From NCBI GenBank assembly GCA_902634515.1, contig CACPKH010000013.1, positions 1 through 37,984 on the forward strand: a DNA stretch of 37,984 nt. The letters run 5' to 3'. The notes below the pieces were generated by a model that made no database searches, had not been told where the DNA came from, and saw only the letters and a program-made list of their open reading frames with translations. Positions 17,006 through 25,574 of the stretch are shown here, in pieces; within the stretch, counting starts at the first letter, position 1; each line of letters starts with the position of its first letter. The position numbers and the translations under genes are program-made. Source of the DNA: an uncultured Prochlorococcus sp. GTDB taxonomy: Bacteria; Cyanobacteriota; Cyanobacteriia; PCC-6307; Cyanobiaceae.

Positions 17006-17237
17006 CATTAGTGGAGAAAAGGTTAATCAGAATGTGATGAACTTAAGTTTAGTGATGGCTAAGAAAGTAATTTCTCAAAAGCTCCTACTAAATTAATTCA
17101 TAGAAATAACTCAAAAAGGCTGGTCAAGCAAAGATTGACATTCATTGAGCTAATTAATTGGTATTAAGATATTTTGATTTATCTGTCTGGCAGAATGATT
17201 CAGCATTCTCTAGAAAAGGGAAAAGGACTATTTAATT
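17006..17237. other. Divergent intergenic region, no gene seen
   Basis: AT-rich spacer between the DUF3120 hairpin and the GTG start of the TIGR03279 gene. It must hold the promoters of both directions. I see no open frame of convincing coding character, no tRNA fold and no clear repeat in it. Confidence 0.6.
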
Positions 17238-18650
17238 GTGTGGAATGAACCTTCCCAGAGTATTGCAAAATCCTCAACTATTAAAAGTTCTTCTATCGAG
17301 CCTAGTCCAGCAATAGTTGAGTCTGTTGAACCTGGTTCCATAGGAGATGAATTAGGCTTTGAAGCTGGAGATAAACTAATAAGTATTAATGGAATTAAAC
17401 CACGAGACTTAATTGATTACAGATATCTAATAGTCGATGAAGAACTTAAACTTGAAGTAGTTGATAAGAATGGTAAAAATCTCTCAATTGATCTTGAAAA
17501 AGATCTTGACCAAGGTCTAGGAATAATTTTCACAGAAGCTTTATTTGACGGACTAAAGCAATGCAACAATCAATGCCCGTTCTGTTTTATAGACCAACAA
17601 CCTCCTGGAAAGCGCAAAACCCTTTATATAAAAGATGATGACTTTAGAATGAGCTTTCTCTATGGCTCATATTTAACACTGACAAACCTTAAACAAAGTG
17701 ATTGGAAACGTATTAAAGAACAGCGACTTTCTCCTCTCTTTGTTTCCATTCACTCAACAGATCCAATTCTGAGAGCTGAGTTATTAAAAAATCAAAAGGC
17801 AGGTCTCATAATGGAACAAATAAAATGGTTCTCAAAGAACAATTTGCAATTTCATGCTCAAGTAGTGGTTTGTCCAGGGATTAATGATGGCATCTCACTA
17901 GAAAAAACTCTTAATGATCTCTTTGAATACGGCCAAGGTGAATGGCCAACAGTACTTTCCGCAGCTGTAGTTCCAGTGGGACTGACACATTTTCGTCCCA
18001 AAAATGATGGTCTAATACCAATAAATCAAAGATGTGCCGAAAAAACTATTGATCGAATTGAAAAGTTGCAAAAAAATTACAGAAAAACTAACGGTTCTAA
18101 TTTTGCATGGTTATCAGACGAATGGTATTTACTAGCAGAAAAAACACTTCCAAAGCGCGAATCATACGAAAGTCTCCCACAAGAAGAAAATGGTGTTGGT
18201 AGCATTAGATCATTTCTAGAAGAAATGGATCAGGCAACCATTAATCTTCCAAAAAGAATTTCTGAACCTAAAACATGCAGTTGGATAGTAGGAAAACTCG
18301 TAGAAGGAGCACTACAAGAAACATGCAATCGACTGAACAAAATTGATGGTTTATCTCTACAACTATTAGGTCTTCCAAGTATTTACTGGGGTCAAGATAA
18401 AGTAGTAACTGGATTACTTACAGGGCATGATCTAATTCAAGGTCTTAAAGGGAAAAAACTTGGCGATCATCTTTTAATTCCTTCTATAATGCTAAAACAT
18501 GAAGAAGAAGTTTTTCTCGACGATATGGAACTCGTAGAAGTCAGCAGAAGGCTTGATATAAAGATAAAAGTTGTTTATAGCGCTACTGACTTCATCGCAA
18601 AAGCAATAGGGGAGAAACCATTATCAACTAGAATTAATTTATTCAAATAA
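17238..18650 (+). CDS. TIGR03279-family radical SAM protein with PDZ domain
   Basis: Cyanobacterial conserved protein (TIGR03279/DUF512) with an N-terminal PDZ-like domain (about 25-85: SVEPGSIGDELGFEAGDKL) and a radical-SAM-like core. The cluster cysteines are Cys109, Cys113 and Cys116 in CNNQCPFCFIDQ, with QQPPGKRKTLYIKDDDFRMS following. The product is unknown; the family is nearly universal in cyanobacteria. It has 470 residues. It starts at GTG 17238; no ATG exists near the N-terminus. The tolC start codon overlaps its stop (TAATG), so the outer-membrane protein is likely translated from the same message. Confidence 0.88.
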   Translation: MWNEPSQSIAKSSTIKSSSIEPSPAIVESVEPGSIGDELGFEAGDKLISINGIKPRDLIDYRYLIVDEELKLEVVDKNGKNLSIDLEKDLDQGLGIIFTEALFDGLKQCNNQCPFCFIDQQPPGKRKTLYIKDDDFRMSFLYGSYLTLTNLKQSDWKRIKEQRLSPLFVSIHSTDPILRAELLKNQKAGLIMEQIKWFSKNNLQFHAQVVVCPGINDGISLEKTLNDLFEYGQGEWPTVLSAAVVPVGLTHFRPKNDGLIPINQRCAEKTIDRIEKLQKNYRKTNGSNFAWLSDEWYLLAEKTLPKRESYESLPQEENGVGSIRSFLEEMDQATINLPKRISEPKTCSWIVGKLVEGALQETCNRLNKIDGLSLQLLGLPSIYWGQDKVVTGLLTGHDLIQGLKGKKLGDHLLIPSIMLKHEEEVFLDDMELVEVSRRLDIKIKVVYSATDFIAKAIGEKPLSTRINLFK

Positions 18651-20143
18651 TGACTGTGAGGAAAATTCGGGCCAATCTAATTATTTATTCTTTAATAATA
18701 AGTGCTGGCATCAATCCTGCTTCTTCTTTCGAAACTAAGCCAACTAGATTATTCAAAAATCAAGACCTTTCGTTACCAAGCGAAATTAAAAGCGTAAAAA
18801 TCAAAAGAAGGCAAGTAATAAACATAAATCAATTAAAATATTTAATCAAAGAAAATAATCAAGAACTAGTAATAATGAATTCCAAAATTGAGCAGAAGAA
18901 ATACATTTTAAAAAGCAAGCTATCAGCATGGTATCCAAACTTAAATTTATCAAGTAATGGATTACCTCAATACCTTGATGGAAGCATAGAAAATGAACTT
19001 TCCTCGAATTCTTCTAGTCGTCAATGGAAGTCTAGTTTAAATGCAACCATTCAATGGGATATTATTAACCCATCAAGGATACCAGATATTAATGAAGCTA
19101 AGGACCAACTTGAAAATGCAAAGTTAGCTTATCTTATACAATATAGAAGCACCTACCTAGAAGCATTAAGTAATTTTTTTATGCTGCAAAAATCAAATGA
19201 ATATGTTCGTATTGCGAAAGATTCAATTAAAACCTCTGAAACATCACTTAAAGAAGCAGAGATTAGACTAGAGTCAGGGATAGGTACAAAATTTGAAGTT
19301 CTAGAGGCAAAGTCGCAATTAGCAAAAGATAATCAGTTCTTAATTAAGAAAATTGGAGAAAAAAAGATCAACCAAAGAAAATTAGCAAAAATCCTAAATC
19401 TCAAAGAAACAACAAATCCTGTAGTAATCTCCAAAGCGAGAAGAATTGGGAGTTGGGAAACATCATTAGAGCAAAGTATTATTTCTGCTTATTCATATAG
19501 AGAAGAATTTGATCAGTTAAGAATGGAAGTTTCAATCAACAATAATCAAGCAAAATCAACATTGGCATCTAGCAAGCCAACAATCAGTTTATATAATACA
19601 TATAGTACATCATGGGCCCAAGGAGAATCTAATGTCATTAACCCAAATGATGAAAATAATATTTATAGTAGGAATAATACAGTTGGTATAAGGTTTGACT
19701 GGAAAATATTTAATGGAGGCTATGCTAAAGCAAATTATAATTCTAAGAAGGAAAAAAATAAGGAACTTATGGCTAATTTAGAACTAAAAAGAAGCGAAAT
19801 TCGTAAAGAAATTGAAGAAAGCTATTTTAACCTTGAAATAGCAGAAAAAAACATAAGTAATACTATGCAAGAAGTTGAGTCAGCTAAAGAGTCCTTAAGA
19901 TTAGCTCTTATCAGATTAAAAGCAGGTATTACCACACAAAGAGAAGTTGTTAGCAATCAAAGGGATCTTACACAAGCCGAAGTTAACTATATAGAAGCAA
20001 TTACTGATTATAATTTAAACTTAGTTAACTTACGTCAGCAAACTGGTATTGGGACAATCAATCAATGCATAATTAAGAAAGAAAACAAGAAAAAAACTGA
20101 ATCTATACAACCTGCCATAGAAAAATGCCTAACAGATTTATGA
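18650..20143 (+). CDS. tolC: TolC-family outer membrane efflux protein
   Basis: Outer-membrane channel of type I secretion and efflux systems, 497 residues. An N-terminal signal sequence is visible (positively charged start, hydrophobic 9-20, small residues before about residue 27). Two OEP repeats follow, each with long amphipathic helices: EAEIRLESGIGTKFEVLEAK in the first half and RLALIRLKAGITTQREVVSN in the second half are the paired repeat motifs, and FDWKIFNGGYAKANYNSKK marks a beta-strand-helix junction. The C-terminal tail carries a cysteine pair and many Lys residues. The start ATG overlaps the previous stop, and the next gene overlaps by ATGA. Confidence 0.9.
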   Translation: MTVRKIRANLIIYSLIISAGINPASSFETKPTRLFKNQDLSLPSEIKSVKIKRRQVININQLKYLIKENNQELVIMNSKIEQKKYILKSKLSAWYPNLNLSSNGLPQYLDGSIENELSSNSSSRQWKSSLNATIQWDIINPSRIPDINEAKDQLENAKLAYLIQYRSTYLEALSNFFMLQKSNEYVRIAKDSIKTSETSLKEAEIRLESGIGTKFEVLEAKSQLAKDNQFLIKKIGEKKINQRKLAKILNLKETTNPVVISKARRIGSWETSLEQSIISAYSYREEFDQLRMEVSINNNQAKSTLASSKPTISLYNTYSTSWAQGESNVINPNDENNIYSRNNTVGIRFDWKIFNGGYAKANYNSKKEKNKELMANLELKRSEIRKEIEESYFNLEIAEKNISNTMQEVESAKESLRLALIRLKAGITTQREVVSNQRDLTQAEVNYIEAITDYNLNLVNLRQQTGIGTINQCIIKKENKKKTESIQPAIEKCLTDL

Positions 20144-20955
20144 ATCAGCATAAAAAATATACAATCAATAAGCTTCAAATCAATAGCATAAATGAGCTAA
20201 TTGATCAAGTGGCAAAAAAACAGTTAATAGACTTTGGAAATATAAATACCGAATTAAAGCATGACGGCACATTAATCACAAAATGTGATAGATGGAGTGA
20301 TGCATATATTGTTAATGGATTATCGAAAATTACTTCTTATAAAGAAGGGATTCTTAGTGAAGAAGGATCCAAAAAAGTTCCTTCCTCAAGTGCATATTGG
20401 GTTGTTGACCCTCTAGATGGAACCACTAATTTTGCAGCAGGTATTCCACATTGGGCAATTTCTATAGCTCGTTTTATTGACAACAAACCTGATATTGCAT
20501 TTTTAGATATCCCTGCATTAAAGCAAAGAGTAATTGCTATTAGAGGGGAAGGCGTCTGGATTAATAATGAACCAATCAAAATAGAAAAAAAATTACAATC
20601 TAATTCTCAATGTGTTTCACTCTGTAGCAGGTCTATAAATATCTTAAGGAAAAAACCTCAACAATCTTTTCCTGGAAAAATCAGGCTATTAGGAGTATCT
20701 AGCTTGAATATGATGAGTGTTGCAATAGGGCAAACTTTTGGGGCTATAGAAGCAACACCAAAGATATGGGATATAGCAGCAGCTTGGCTTATTTTAACTG
20801 AGTTAGGTTGTGAAATTGAATGGTTAGGCATAAACCCTACTTCGCTAGAATCTGGCGCAGATTTAACTTCTACTAACTTTCCTTTAATAACAGCTATCTC
20901 AAAAAATCACTTAGAGAAACTAGCTCCATGGGGAGAATTATTAATGATGAAATAG
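20140..20955 (+). CDS. Inositol-monophosphatase-family phosphatase
   Basis: Mg-dependent, Li-sensitive type phosphatase of 271 residues. Metal ligands are in ILSEEGS (about 71-77), DPLDGTTNF (90-98) and IWDIAAAWLI near residue 207. GIPHWAISIA is the usual block after the first metal motif. The substrate may be inositol phosphate, histidinol phosphate or PAP; the sequence alone does not decide. I start at ATG 20140, which overlaps the tolC stop as ATGA; an ATG at 20125 would add five residues. Coupled translation to tolC and TIGR03279 is likely. Confidence 0.88.
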   Translation: MNQHKKYTINKLQINSINELIDQVAKKQLIDFGNINTELKHDGTLITKCDRWSDAYIVNGLSKITSYKEGILSEEGSKKVPSSSAYWVVDPLDGTTNFAAGIPHWAISIARFIDNKPDIAFLDIPALKQRVIAIRGEGVWINNEPIKIEKKLQSNSQCVSLCSRSINILRKKPQQSFPGKIRLLGVSSLNMMSVAIGQTFGAIEATPKIWDIAAAWLILTELGCEIEWLGINPTSLESGADLTSTNFPLITAISKNHLEKLAPWGELLMMK

Positions 20956-21071
20956 ACTTAAAAAGAGTTAAATTTATAACTAAATACTCAAGAAATTTTA
21001 AACTAAGAACTAATTTATAACGATACACTCTGCACCAGTTAGAATTATGGGGAATATTTTATAAGCTTAGA

Positions 21072-22019
21072 GTGGTAAGTCGCTGGAAACGCCAATTAAA
21101 CTGGTTTATTAGAAGTATCTGGCAGGCGTCTAAAAAATGGAGTCGCTGTGATTGTGTAGATCTTAGTGCAGCTTTTGCTTATTACGCTCTTCAGTCTTTC
21201 TTTCCTATCTTATTAATTTCACTTTCTGTAGCATCATGGTTTCTAGGCAAACAGCAAGGTTTAGATGAACAAATTATTGATTTAGCAGCTCAAGTTTTAC
21301 CATCATCTGTAGTCGACTTAGTAAAAACAACTTTAGAGCAACTTGTAAGGCAAAGATTTGGCGCAGGTTTATTAGGAGCAACATTCTTACTAATTACTGC
21401 AGGTAATGCATACTTAACTTTACAAAGAGGTTCAGATCGGCTTTGGGAGGATGCATTGCCCTCTAAAAATTCCGAAACGCCTTTTCGACTCCACGCATTT
21501 AGATTTATTAGAAATCGAATTGAAGCATTTTTAGTAGTTTTACTAGTTGGTTTCGTAATGGTTCTAGATGAAATTAGTGCTTACATTCAAATGATTCCAG
21601 GAGCAGTTTGGCAAGATCTAAAAAATAGTAGTCCCGAAATTGCAAGAGCATTGTCCAGAATTGAAGTACCAAGTATTGAAGTAGGACAAATAGTAATACC
21701 TCTAATTGGTTTTACAGCAATGGCATTATTATTACAAAGTTTAGTTCCTAGAAGAAGAGTCCCTATAAAACCGCTAATTCCAGGTTCAATAATGATTGGA
21801 ATATTACTAACAATATTAAACTCAGCTGTAAGTAGAACAATTCTTTCACTAGGTTCTCGCTTTCAAGCTTATGGAATTATTAGCAGTGTTCTTGTCTTAA
21901 CATTATGGATATGGATAGTTGGTTTAATAATTTATTTTGGACAATGCTGGAGTGTCGTAATAGCAAGTGGTCAGTTAAATAGACATACAAGAACCAAAAC
22001 AATCAAAATAAATATATAA
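21072..22019 (+). CDS. YihY/BrkB-family inner membrane protein
   Basis: Integral membrane protein of 315 residues with about six helices. The family blocks are DLSAAFAYYALQSFFPILL (about 29-47), FLLITAGNAYLTLQRGSDRLW in the middle, PLIGFTAMALLLQSLVP and RFQAYGIISSVLVLTLWIWI near the C-terminus. Members are called YihY or BrkB; transport or envelope functions have been proposed but none is established. It starts at GTG 21072 after a 116-base spacer behind the phosphatase gene, so it may have its own promoter. A small zinc-ribbon gene follows after 3 bases. Confidence 0.9.
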   Translation: MVSRWKRQLNWFIRSIWQASKKWSRCDCVDLSAAFAYYALQSFFPILLISLSVASWFLGKQQGLDEQIIDLAAQVLPSSVVDLVKTTLEQLVRQRFGAGLLGATFLLITAGNAYLTLQRGSDRLWEDALPSKNSETPFRLHAFRFIRNRIEAFLVVLLVGFVMVLDEISAYIQMIPGAVWQDLKNSSPEIARALSRIEVPSIEVGQIVIPLIGFTAMALLLQSLVPRRRVPIKPLIPGSIMIGILLTILNSAVSRTILSLGSRFQAYGIISSVLVLTLWIWIVGLIIYFGQCWSVVIASGQLNRHTRTKTIKINI

Positions 22020-22022
22020 AGT

Positions 22023-22358
22023 ATGTCTAAAAGTTCGATTACATTTTATATAGCTATAATTCTAATTATAGTATTACCAAATACATTTGGCAGATTTATT
22101 TTTAACTTAGCAGGTAGTTTACTTATATTAAGTATAATTATTCCTCTTGTCTTAGTATCTCTTGGATGGATCACTTGGAAAGTCCTTCAATCAAAAGCCA
22201 GTCAATGCTCTGTATGTGGAGCAACTATCTTCTCAAATACAATAGAATGCCCATTATGCGGCTCTAGAAGTATACAAAAACAATCAAAAGATAAGGGGTT
22301 AGATATTGCTGCTAGTGATGCAACAATTGATATTGTTGTAGAAAAAAAGATAGATTAA
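22023..22358 (+). CDS. Two-helix membrane protein with a zinc ribbon
   Basis: A 111-residue protein that I do not recognise as a named family. It has two hydrophobic segments (about 6-20 and 28-52), then a cytoplasmic-type zinc ribbon with Cys62/Cys65 (CSVCG) and Cys76/Cys79 (CPLCG), and a charged tail. The arrangement suggests a membrane-anchored metal-binding or protein-binding module. It starts 3 bases after the BrkB gene, hence the same operon, and stops 3 bases from the convergent xseB stop. Confidence 0.75.
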   Translation: MSKSSITFYIAIILIIVLPNTFGRFIFNLAGSLLILSIIIPLVLVSLGWITWKVLQSKASQCSVCGATIFSNTIECPLCGSRSIQKQSKDKGLDIAASDATIDIVVEKKID

Positions 22359-22361
22359 GCA

Positions 22362-22664
22362 CTACGTTAAATCATTCTCATTTATTTCAATAACTTCTTG
22401 CTCTGCTTTATCTAGTAGGCTCTCACAATGTTTAATATATAAACTGCCCTGAAGAAAAGATTCTTGTAAATCCTCTACTAAAAGACTTTCATCTTTTAAC
22501 TTCGCCAATAAAATATCTAACTGATTTAATGAGTCTTCATAAGATAATTGAGAGATTTCGACTCGAAGACTCTCTGCAAATTCATCTTTCTTAGATTTTT
22601 GATCTTTTTTAGAAGTTCTTGTTAAAGATTTGATAGTGTTCTTAGAAGTGGAATTCTTTTCCAT
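22362..22664 (-). CDS. xseB: Exodeoxyribonuclease VII small subunit
   Basis: Small subunit of the nuclease that degrades single-stranded DNA in both directions; several copies bind one XseA. The conserved helical core is SYEDSLNQLDILLAKLKDES followed by VEDLQESFLQGSLYIKHCES, typical of XseB. At 100 residues it is longer than usual because of a Lys/Ser-rich N-terminal extension of about 30 residues. ATG 22664 overlaps the xseA stop by one base (TAATG), so the subunits are translated together. Confidence 0.92.
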   Translation of the reverse strand: MEKNSTSKNTIKSLTRTSKKDQKSKKDEFAESLRVEISQLSYEDSLNQLDILLAKLKDESLLVEDLQESFLQGSLYIKHCESLLDKAEQEVIEINENDLT

Positions 22665-23833
22665 TAATTTTTCTCCTTTAAAGTAATATCTTGAACCTTA
22701 GATTTAATATAACCATCTATTAATTGAATATTGAGTATTTCCTTAAGCTTAACATCTTTAGAACTTCTAATAGGCTTGCCAGAGATATCACCTACTATGC
22801 AAAAGCCTCTCATTAATAAACTTTCAGGGGATAAGGTTTCTAATAATTGCTTTTTATAAGCTAATTTATCTCTATAGATTTTGAAATATTCCAAAGGAGT
22901 ATTTTCCCTCCATCTACTAATCTTATCTATAAGTAATTGTCTTTGCTTATGAATAATCCATTTTGAATAATCCTTGAGTCTTTGTCGACATTGCAAACAA
23001 TGCTCTTGAGCCATTTCTCTACTCGGCAATAAATCTACAATTGCAGCTGTTGGCGTTGCAGATCTATGGTCTGCAACCAGATCAGCAACAGTGAGATCAT
23101 CTTCATGCCCCAGTCCAGTAACAACAGGGATTGGAAACTTAGCCAACTCTCTACAAACCTCTTCATTATCAAAAACCATCAGATCTTCTCTACTCCCTCC
23201 ACCTCTGGCTAAGACTATGGCATTAATTCCTAATCTAGTCACAGAATTAGCTAAGCTCCTCAAAGTCTGCTGAATCTTATTAGCAACCTCTCCTTGAACA
23301 GGTATAGGTAAAACTATTAATTTTGTAAGAGGCCATCTCTCCTTTGCTGTTCGCAAAATATCCGCCAAAGCTGAGCTAGGCACGCTCGTCAGAATGGCTA
23401 TTGAAGTTGGATATTTAGGTAAAGCTCTTCGTCTATCTTCAGAAATCAAGCCATCTTTTAATAACAACTCTCTAACAAGCTCAAACTTCCTTAAAATGGT
23501 TGAAATACTGGGCTTTATATTTAAAACCTGTACCACTAAATTTGCTCTAGCTTCCCAAAAATTTAATTTTCCTACTATCTCAACACCATCTTGCTCAGTA
23601 GGTCTAAAAGCAAATTTACTAAGAGTGGAAGACCAAATAACAGAACTAATACTAGATTTCCCATCTGTCAAAGTAAGCCACAAATGGCCATTCTTTAATT
23701 GAGCCTTAGAAATCGTTGCATGCAAAATAAATCGTGGAGCAAATCCTCTAGACAGTAATTTATTAATAGCGTGATTTAATTCATTAACTGAATAAATTGG
23801 AATAGATCCATCAGTTAAACCCAAAGAAGACAA
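22664..23833 (-). CDS. xseA: Exodeoxyribonuclease VII large subunit
   Basis: Catalytic subunit of exonuclease VII. An N-terminal OB-fold (about 10-100: HLWLTLTDGKSSISSVIWSS) is followed by the nuclease core with IAILTSVPSSALADIL, PIPVQGEVA, IVLARGGGSREDLMVFDNEE and VVTGLGHEDDLTVADLVAD, then HRSATPTAAIVDLLP. It has 389 residues, slightly shorter than many bacterial homologs because the C-terminal coiled coil is short. The start is TTG 23833 with a GAGA ribosome site just upstream; no ATG is available before the OB-fold. It lies 28 bases downstream of hli. Confidence 0.93.
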   Translation of the reverse strand: MSSLGLTDGSIPIYSVNELNHAINKLLSRGFAPRFILHATISKAQLKNGHLWLTLTDGKSSISSVIWSSTLSKFAFRPTEQDGVEIVGKLNFWEARANLVVQVLNIKPSISTILRKFELVRELLLKDGLISEDRRRALPKYPTSIAILTSVPSSALADILRTAKERWPLTKLIVLPIPVQGEVANKIQQTLRSLANSVTRLGINAIVLARGGGSREDLMVFDNEEVCRELAKFPIPVVTGLGHEDDLTVADLVADHRSATPTAAIVDLLPSREMAQEHCLQCRQRLKDYSKWIIHKQRQLLIDKISRWRENTPLEYFKIYRDKLAYKKQLLETLSPESLLMRGFCIVGDISGKPIRSSKDVKLKEILNIQLIDGYIKSKVQDITLKEKN

Positions 23834-23861
23834 GATCTCAAAAAATAAATCTCACAAAAAA

Positions 23862-24008
23862 TTAGCCAAAACCTATTTGTCCAAGTATTCCTTGGCCAGT
23901 CAAAAGTTCTGTACTAAGAGCAACTACAATTCCTAGCATTGCTAATCGCCCATTCCAAATCTCCGCATAATTCACAAATCCATATCTTGGCGGAATATCT
24001 TTAGACAT
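23862..24008 (-). CDS. hli: High-light-inducible protein (Hlip/SCP)
   Basis: A 48-residue one-helix protein of the chlorophyll a/b-binding superfamily. It reads MSKDIPPRYGFVNYAEIWN at the start and contains the diagnostic ExxNGRLAMLGIVVAL block, in which the Glu and Asn/Arg bind chlorophyll. The remainder (TELLTGQGILGQIGFG) is the standard tail. Hlips bind chlorophyll and carotenoid and protect or help assemble photosystem II under stress. It starts at ATG 24008, is too short for default gene callers, and lies on the same strand as xseA-xseB. Confidence 0.95.
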   Translation of the reverse strand: MSKDIPPRYGFVNYAEIWNGRLAMLGIVVALSTELLTGQGILGQIGFG

Positions 24009-24088
24009 AATTTTTTAACTTGATTAGAAATTGATTCTAGCTCTAAATAATCAAAAAAGAGAGTGATACTAAAACATAGTTTAATGAC

Positions 24089-24472
24089 CTACCTAACATG
24101 TCTTGAACCATCCACAGGATGATAATCATCTCCTGTTAGTTCTTCATAAATAATTGCAGGCAGTCCTGTTTCAAACATTGTTTGCAAGGCCTCTTTTAGG
24201 AACGGATTCCAGCCACCAGTACTTACTTTCCCATGTCGAACTGTCCAATCCCAAGTTCCTTGCAAATCTCTAGGCATTCTTCCTTCTCTATCACGCCTAG
24301 CAACCAAATCTAGAGACTCAACCAATCCAACTTGCACAGGATCTTTACCATATGCAGGTGTAAGGCTTAATTCGAGGCGAACCGGGTCCTCTTTTAATAG
24401 CCGAACTCTAAATCTTGGAGGCAATTTCAAAGTCTTTAAGACCGAAACAACTATGCGTGTTCTTTGATCCAC
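24089..24472 (-). CDS. Conserved-type cyanobacterial protein, unknown
   Basis: A 127-residue soluble protein of unknown function. The N-terminal half is basic (VLKTLKLPPRFRVRLLKED), the middle has LVARRDREGRMPRDLQGTW, and the C-terminal half is rich in aromatic and acidic residues (LTGDDYHPVDGSRHV). No motif I can name. The start is GTG 24472. It lies between the DUF2973-like gene and hli on the same strand, with spacers of 51 and 80 bases. Its well-composed sequence and codon use fit a real, conserved gene. Confidence 0.72.
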   Translation of the reverse strand: MDQRTRIVVSVLKTLKLPPRFRVRLLKEDPVRLELSLTPAYGKDPVQVGLVESLDLVARRDREGRMPRDLQGTWDWTVRHGKVSTGGWNPFLKEALQTMFETGLPAIIYEELTGDDYHPVDGSRHVR

Positions 24473-24523
24473 CTTTTAACTCCGTTGCAAAAATTTCATT
24501 AAAGTTTTAATCCTTGAAGATTC

Positions 24524-24790
24524 TCATAGCACTTCTTCATTAGATGAGGCTGGGGGGTCTAACTCATTTGAAAAACGTACTGTAAGAAGATCTTCATCTG
24601 TAATTTGACCTTCTTGGGTCAACAACTCAGGGTGAACTGTTAACAAGCCTGTTCGATCAATTCTATCCTTTTCTTTCTTTCTATCAATATGATCAATAGA
24701 CAGTAGACCCTTAGTCATTACTCTAAATGCCTGCCATAAAAGGAGTATGACAACTGAAAAATATAAAAGTGACACAAGATAATTGTTCAT
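24524..24790 (-). CDS. DUF2973-like small membrane-anchored protein
   Basis: An 88-residue protein with one N-terminal membrane helix (about residues 4-22) and a charged cytoplasmic tail. The block TGLLTVHPELLTQEGQITDE followed by DLLTVRFSN is, as I recall it, the DUF2973 signature of cyanobacteria (HPELLD..G....E.LL.vR). Function unknown. It starts at ATG 24790 and is the first gene of the minus-strand series leading to hli and xseAB. Confidence 0.68.
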   Translation of the reverse strand: MNNYLVSLLYFSVVILLLWQAFRVMTKGLLSIDHIDRKKEKDRIDRTGLLTVHPELLTQEGQITDEDLLTVRFSNELDPPASSNEEVL

Positions 24791-25054
24791 TTATTCACAT
24801 CCAATTGATTGGCTTAGTGCTTAATGAGCAGAGGCCCACAAAAAAGAGCAAAATAAGAATCGCATATTCATACTAAATCCGAAAAGGCAATCATGGGAGA
24901 AATCGCTAGAAATAAAGAACTTTTGGTTTTCTATGCAACAAAGTCTATGAATTCAAGAAAATGAAATATTACCTTTATTCAAAAGGAATTCTCGAATACT
25001 CTTTGCTCATCTAAGAAATCAATAGAAATGGACCTTATCAATAAAAGAAATCAG
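24791..25054. other. Intergenic, nothing recognised
   Basis: AT-rich stretch upstream of the DUF2973-like gene and in front of the decayed protease. Only very short open frames are present (for example 24 codons from 24893). I see no tRNA or repeat. It may contain the promoter of the DUF2973-like gene and remnants of the upstream part of the protease locus. Confidence 0.5.
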
Positions 25055-25539
25055 ATGCTCAAAAGTTTCCTTTTTGCCTTTCCTAATTTGAGGTTATTGT
25101 TTAGGCATAAGTTCTTGGAAAAAAGTTGACGCAAATGAATTATTAAAACGTGAATCTCAGCAAATTTCTAAAAAATCATTTATATCTATTGCCCTTGAAA
25201 GAAGTACGCCTGCAATAGTAACTATTGAGACAAAAAGAAAGATATTTTTAAGGAAAATCAATGTCTTTCACCGAAATTTATTTATTGAGCCCTATCTTCA
25301 AGGTTTCATTGGAATTCCAAATGGTCAATCATCCAATAATAGGTGTAAATTTAATCAGTTATAAAGAAGATTCTTTAAATTCTGGAGCCAAAATAGTATC
25401 TATTATTCCAGGAAGTCCAGCTCATAAAAAAGGGCTTAAGGTCAATGATGTTAAAATTTAGATAAACTCAGTTCCTTTTAATAGTCCTGAAGATATCGTG
25501 AAAAAAGTTAAATTTTCCTCTAAGAGTAATAGATATTAA
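25055..25539 (+). pseudogene. htrA: Decayed HtrA/DegP-type serine protease (catalytic core lost)
   Basis: Remains of a periplasmic HtrA-type protease in different frames. Frame A (about 25092-25320) reads KKSFISIALERSTPAIVTIE followed by NLFIEPYLQGFIGIP, matching the N-terminal segment before the protease domain (SFV..A.ERtgPAVV.I.TE). Frame B (from about 25321) reads VNHPIIGVNLISYKE and AKIVSIIPGSPAHKKGLKVN, the start of the PDZ domain, then a TAG at 25459-25461 interrupts DVKI/INSVPFNSPEDIVKKV, which continues to TAA 25537-25539. The roughly 200-residue trypsin-like domain with the His, Asp and Ser residues is missing at the frame change. A possible signal-like start (MLKSFLFAFPN) at 25055 is in a third frame. 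I infer an internal deletion plus point decay. Confidence 0.8.
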
Positions 25540-25574
25540 TAAAATTCTATTCTTACAGGAAAGAAATATTTAAT

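Noticed and set aside
23394-23702. 102-codon plus-strand frame inside xseA
   Set aside because: Antisense shadow of the conserved XseA nuclease core.
25261-25461. Open frame that could be called a small PDZ protein
   Set aside because: Its first 20 codons are a shifted reading of the HtrA N-terminal fragment, and the PDZ domain is cut by a TAG with homologous sequence continuing after it; it is part of the pseudogene.
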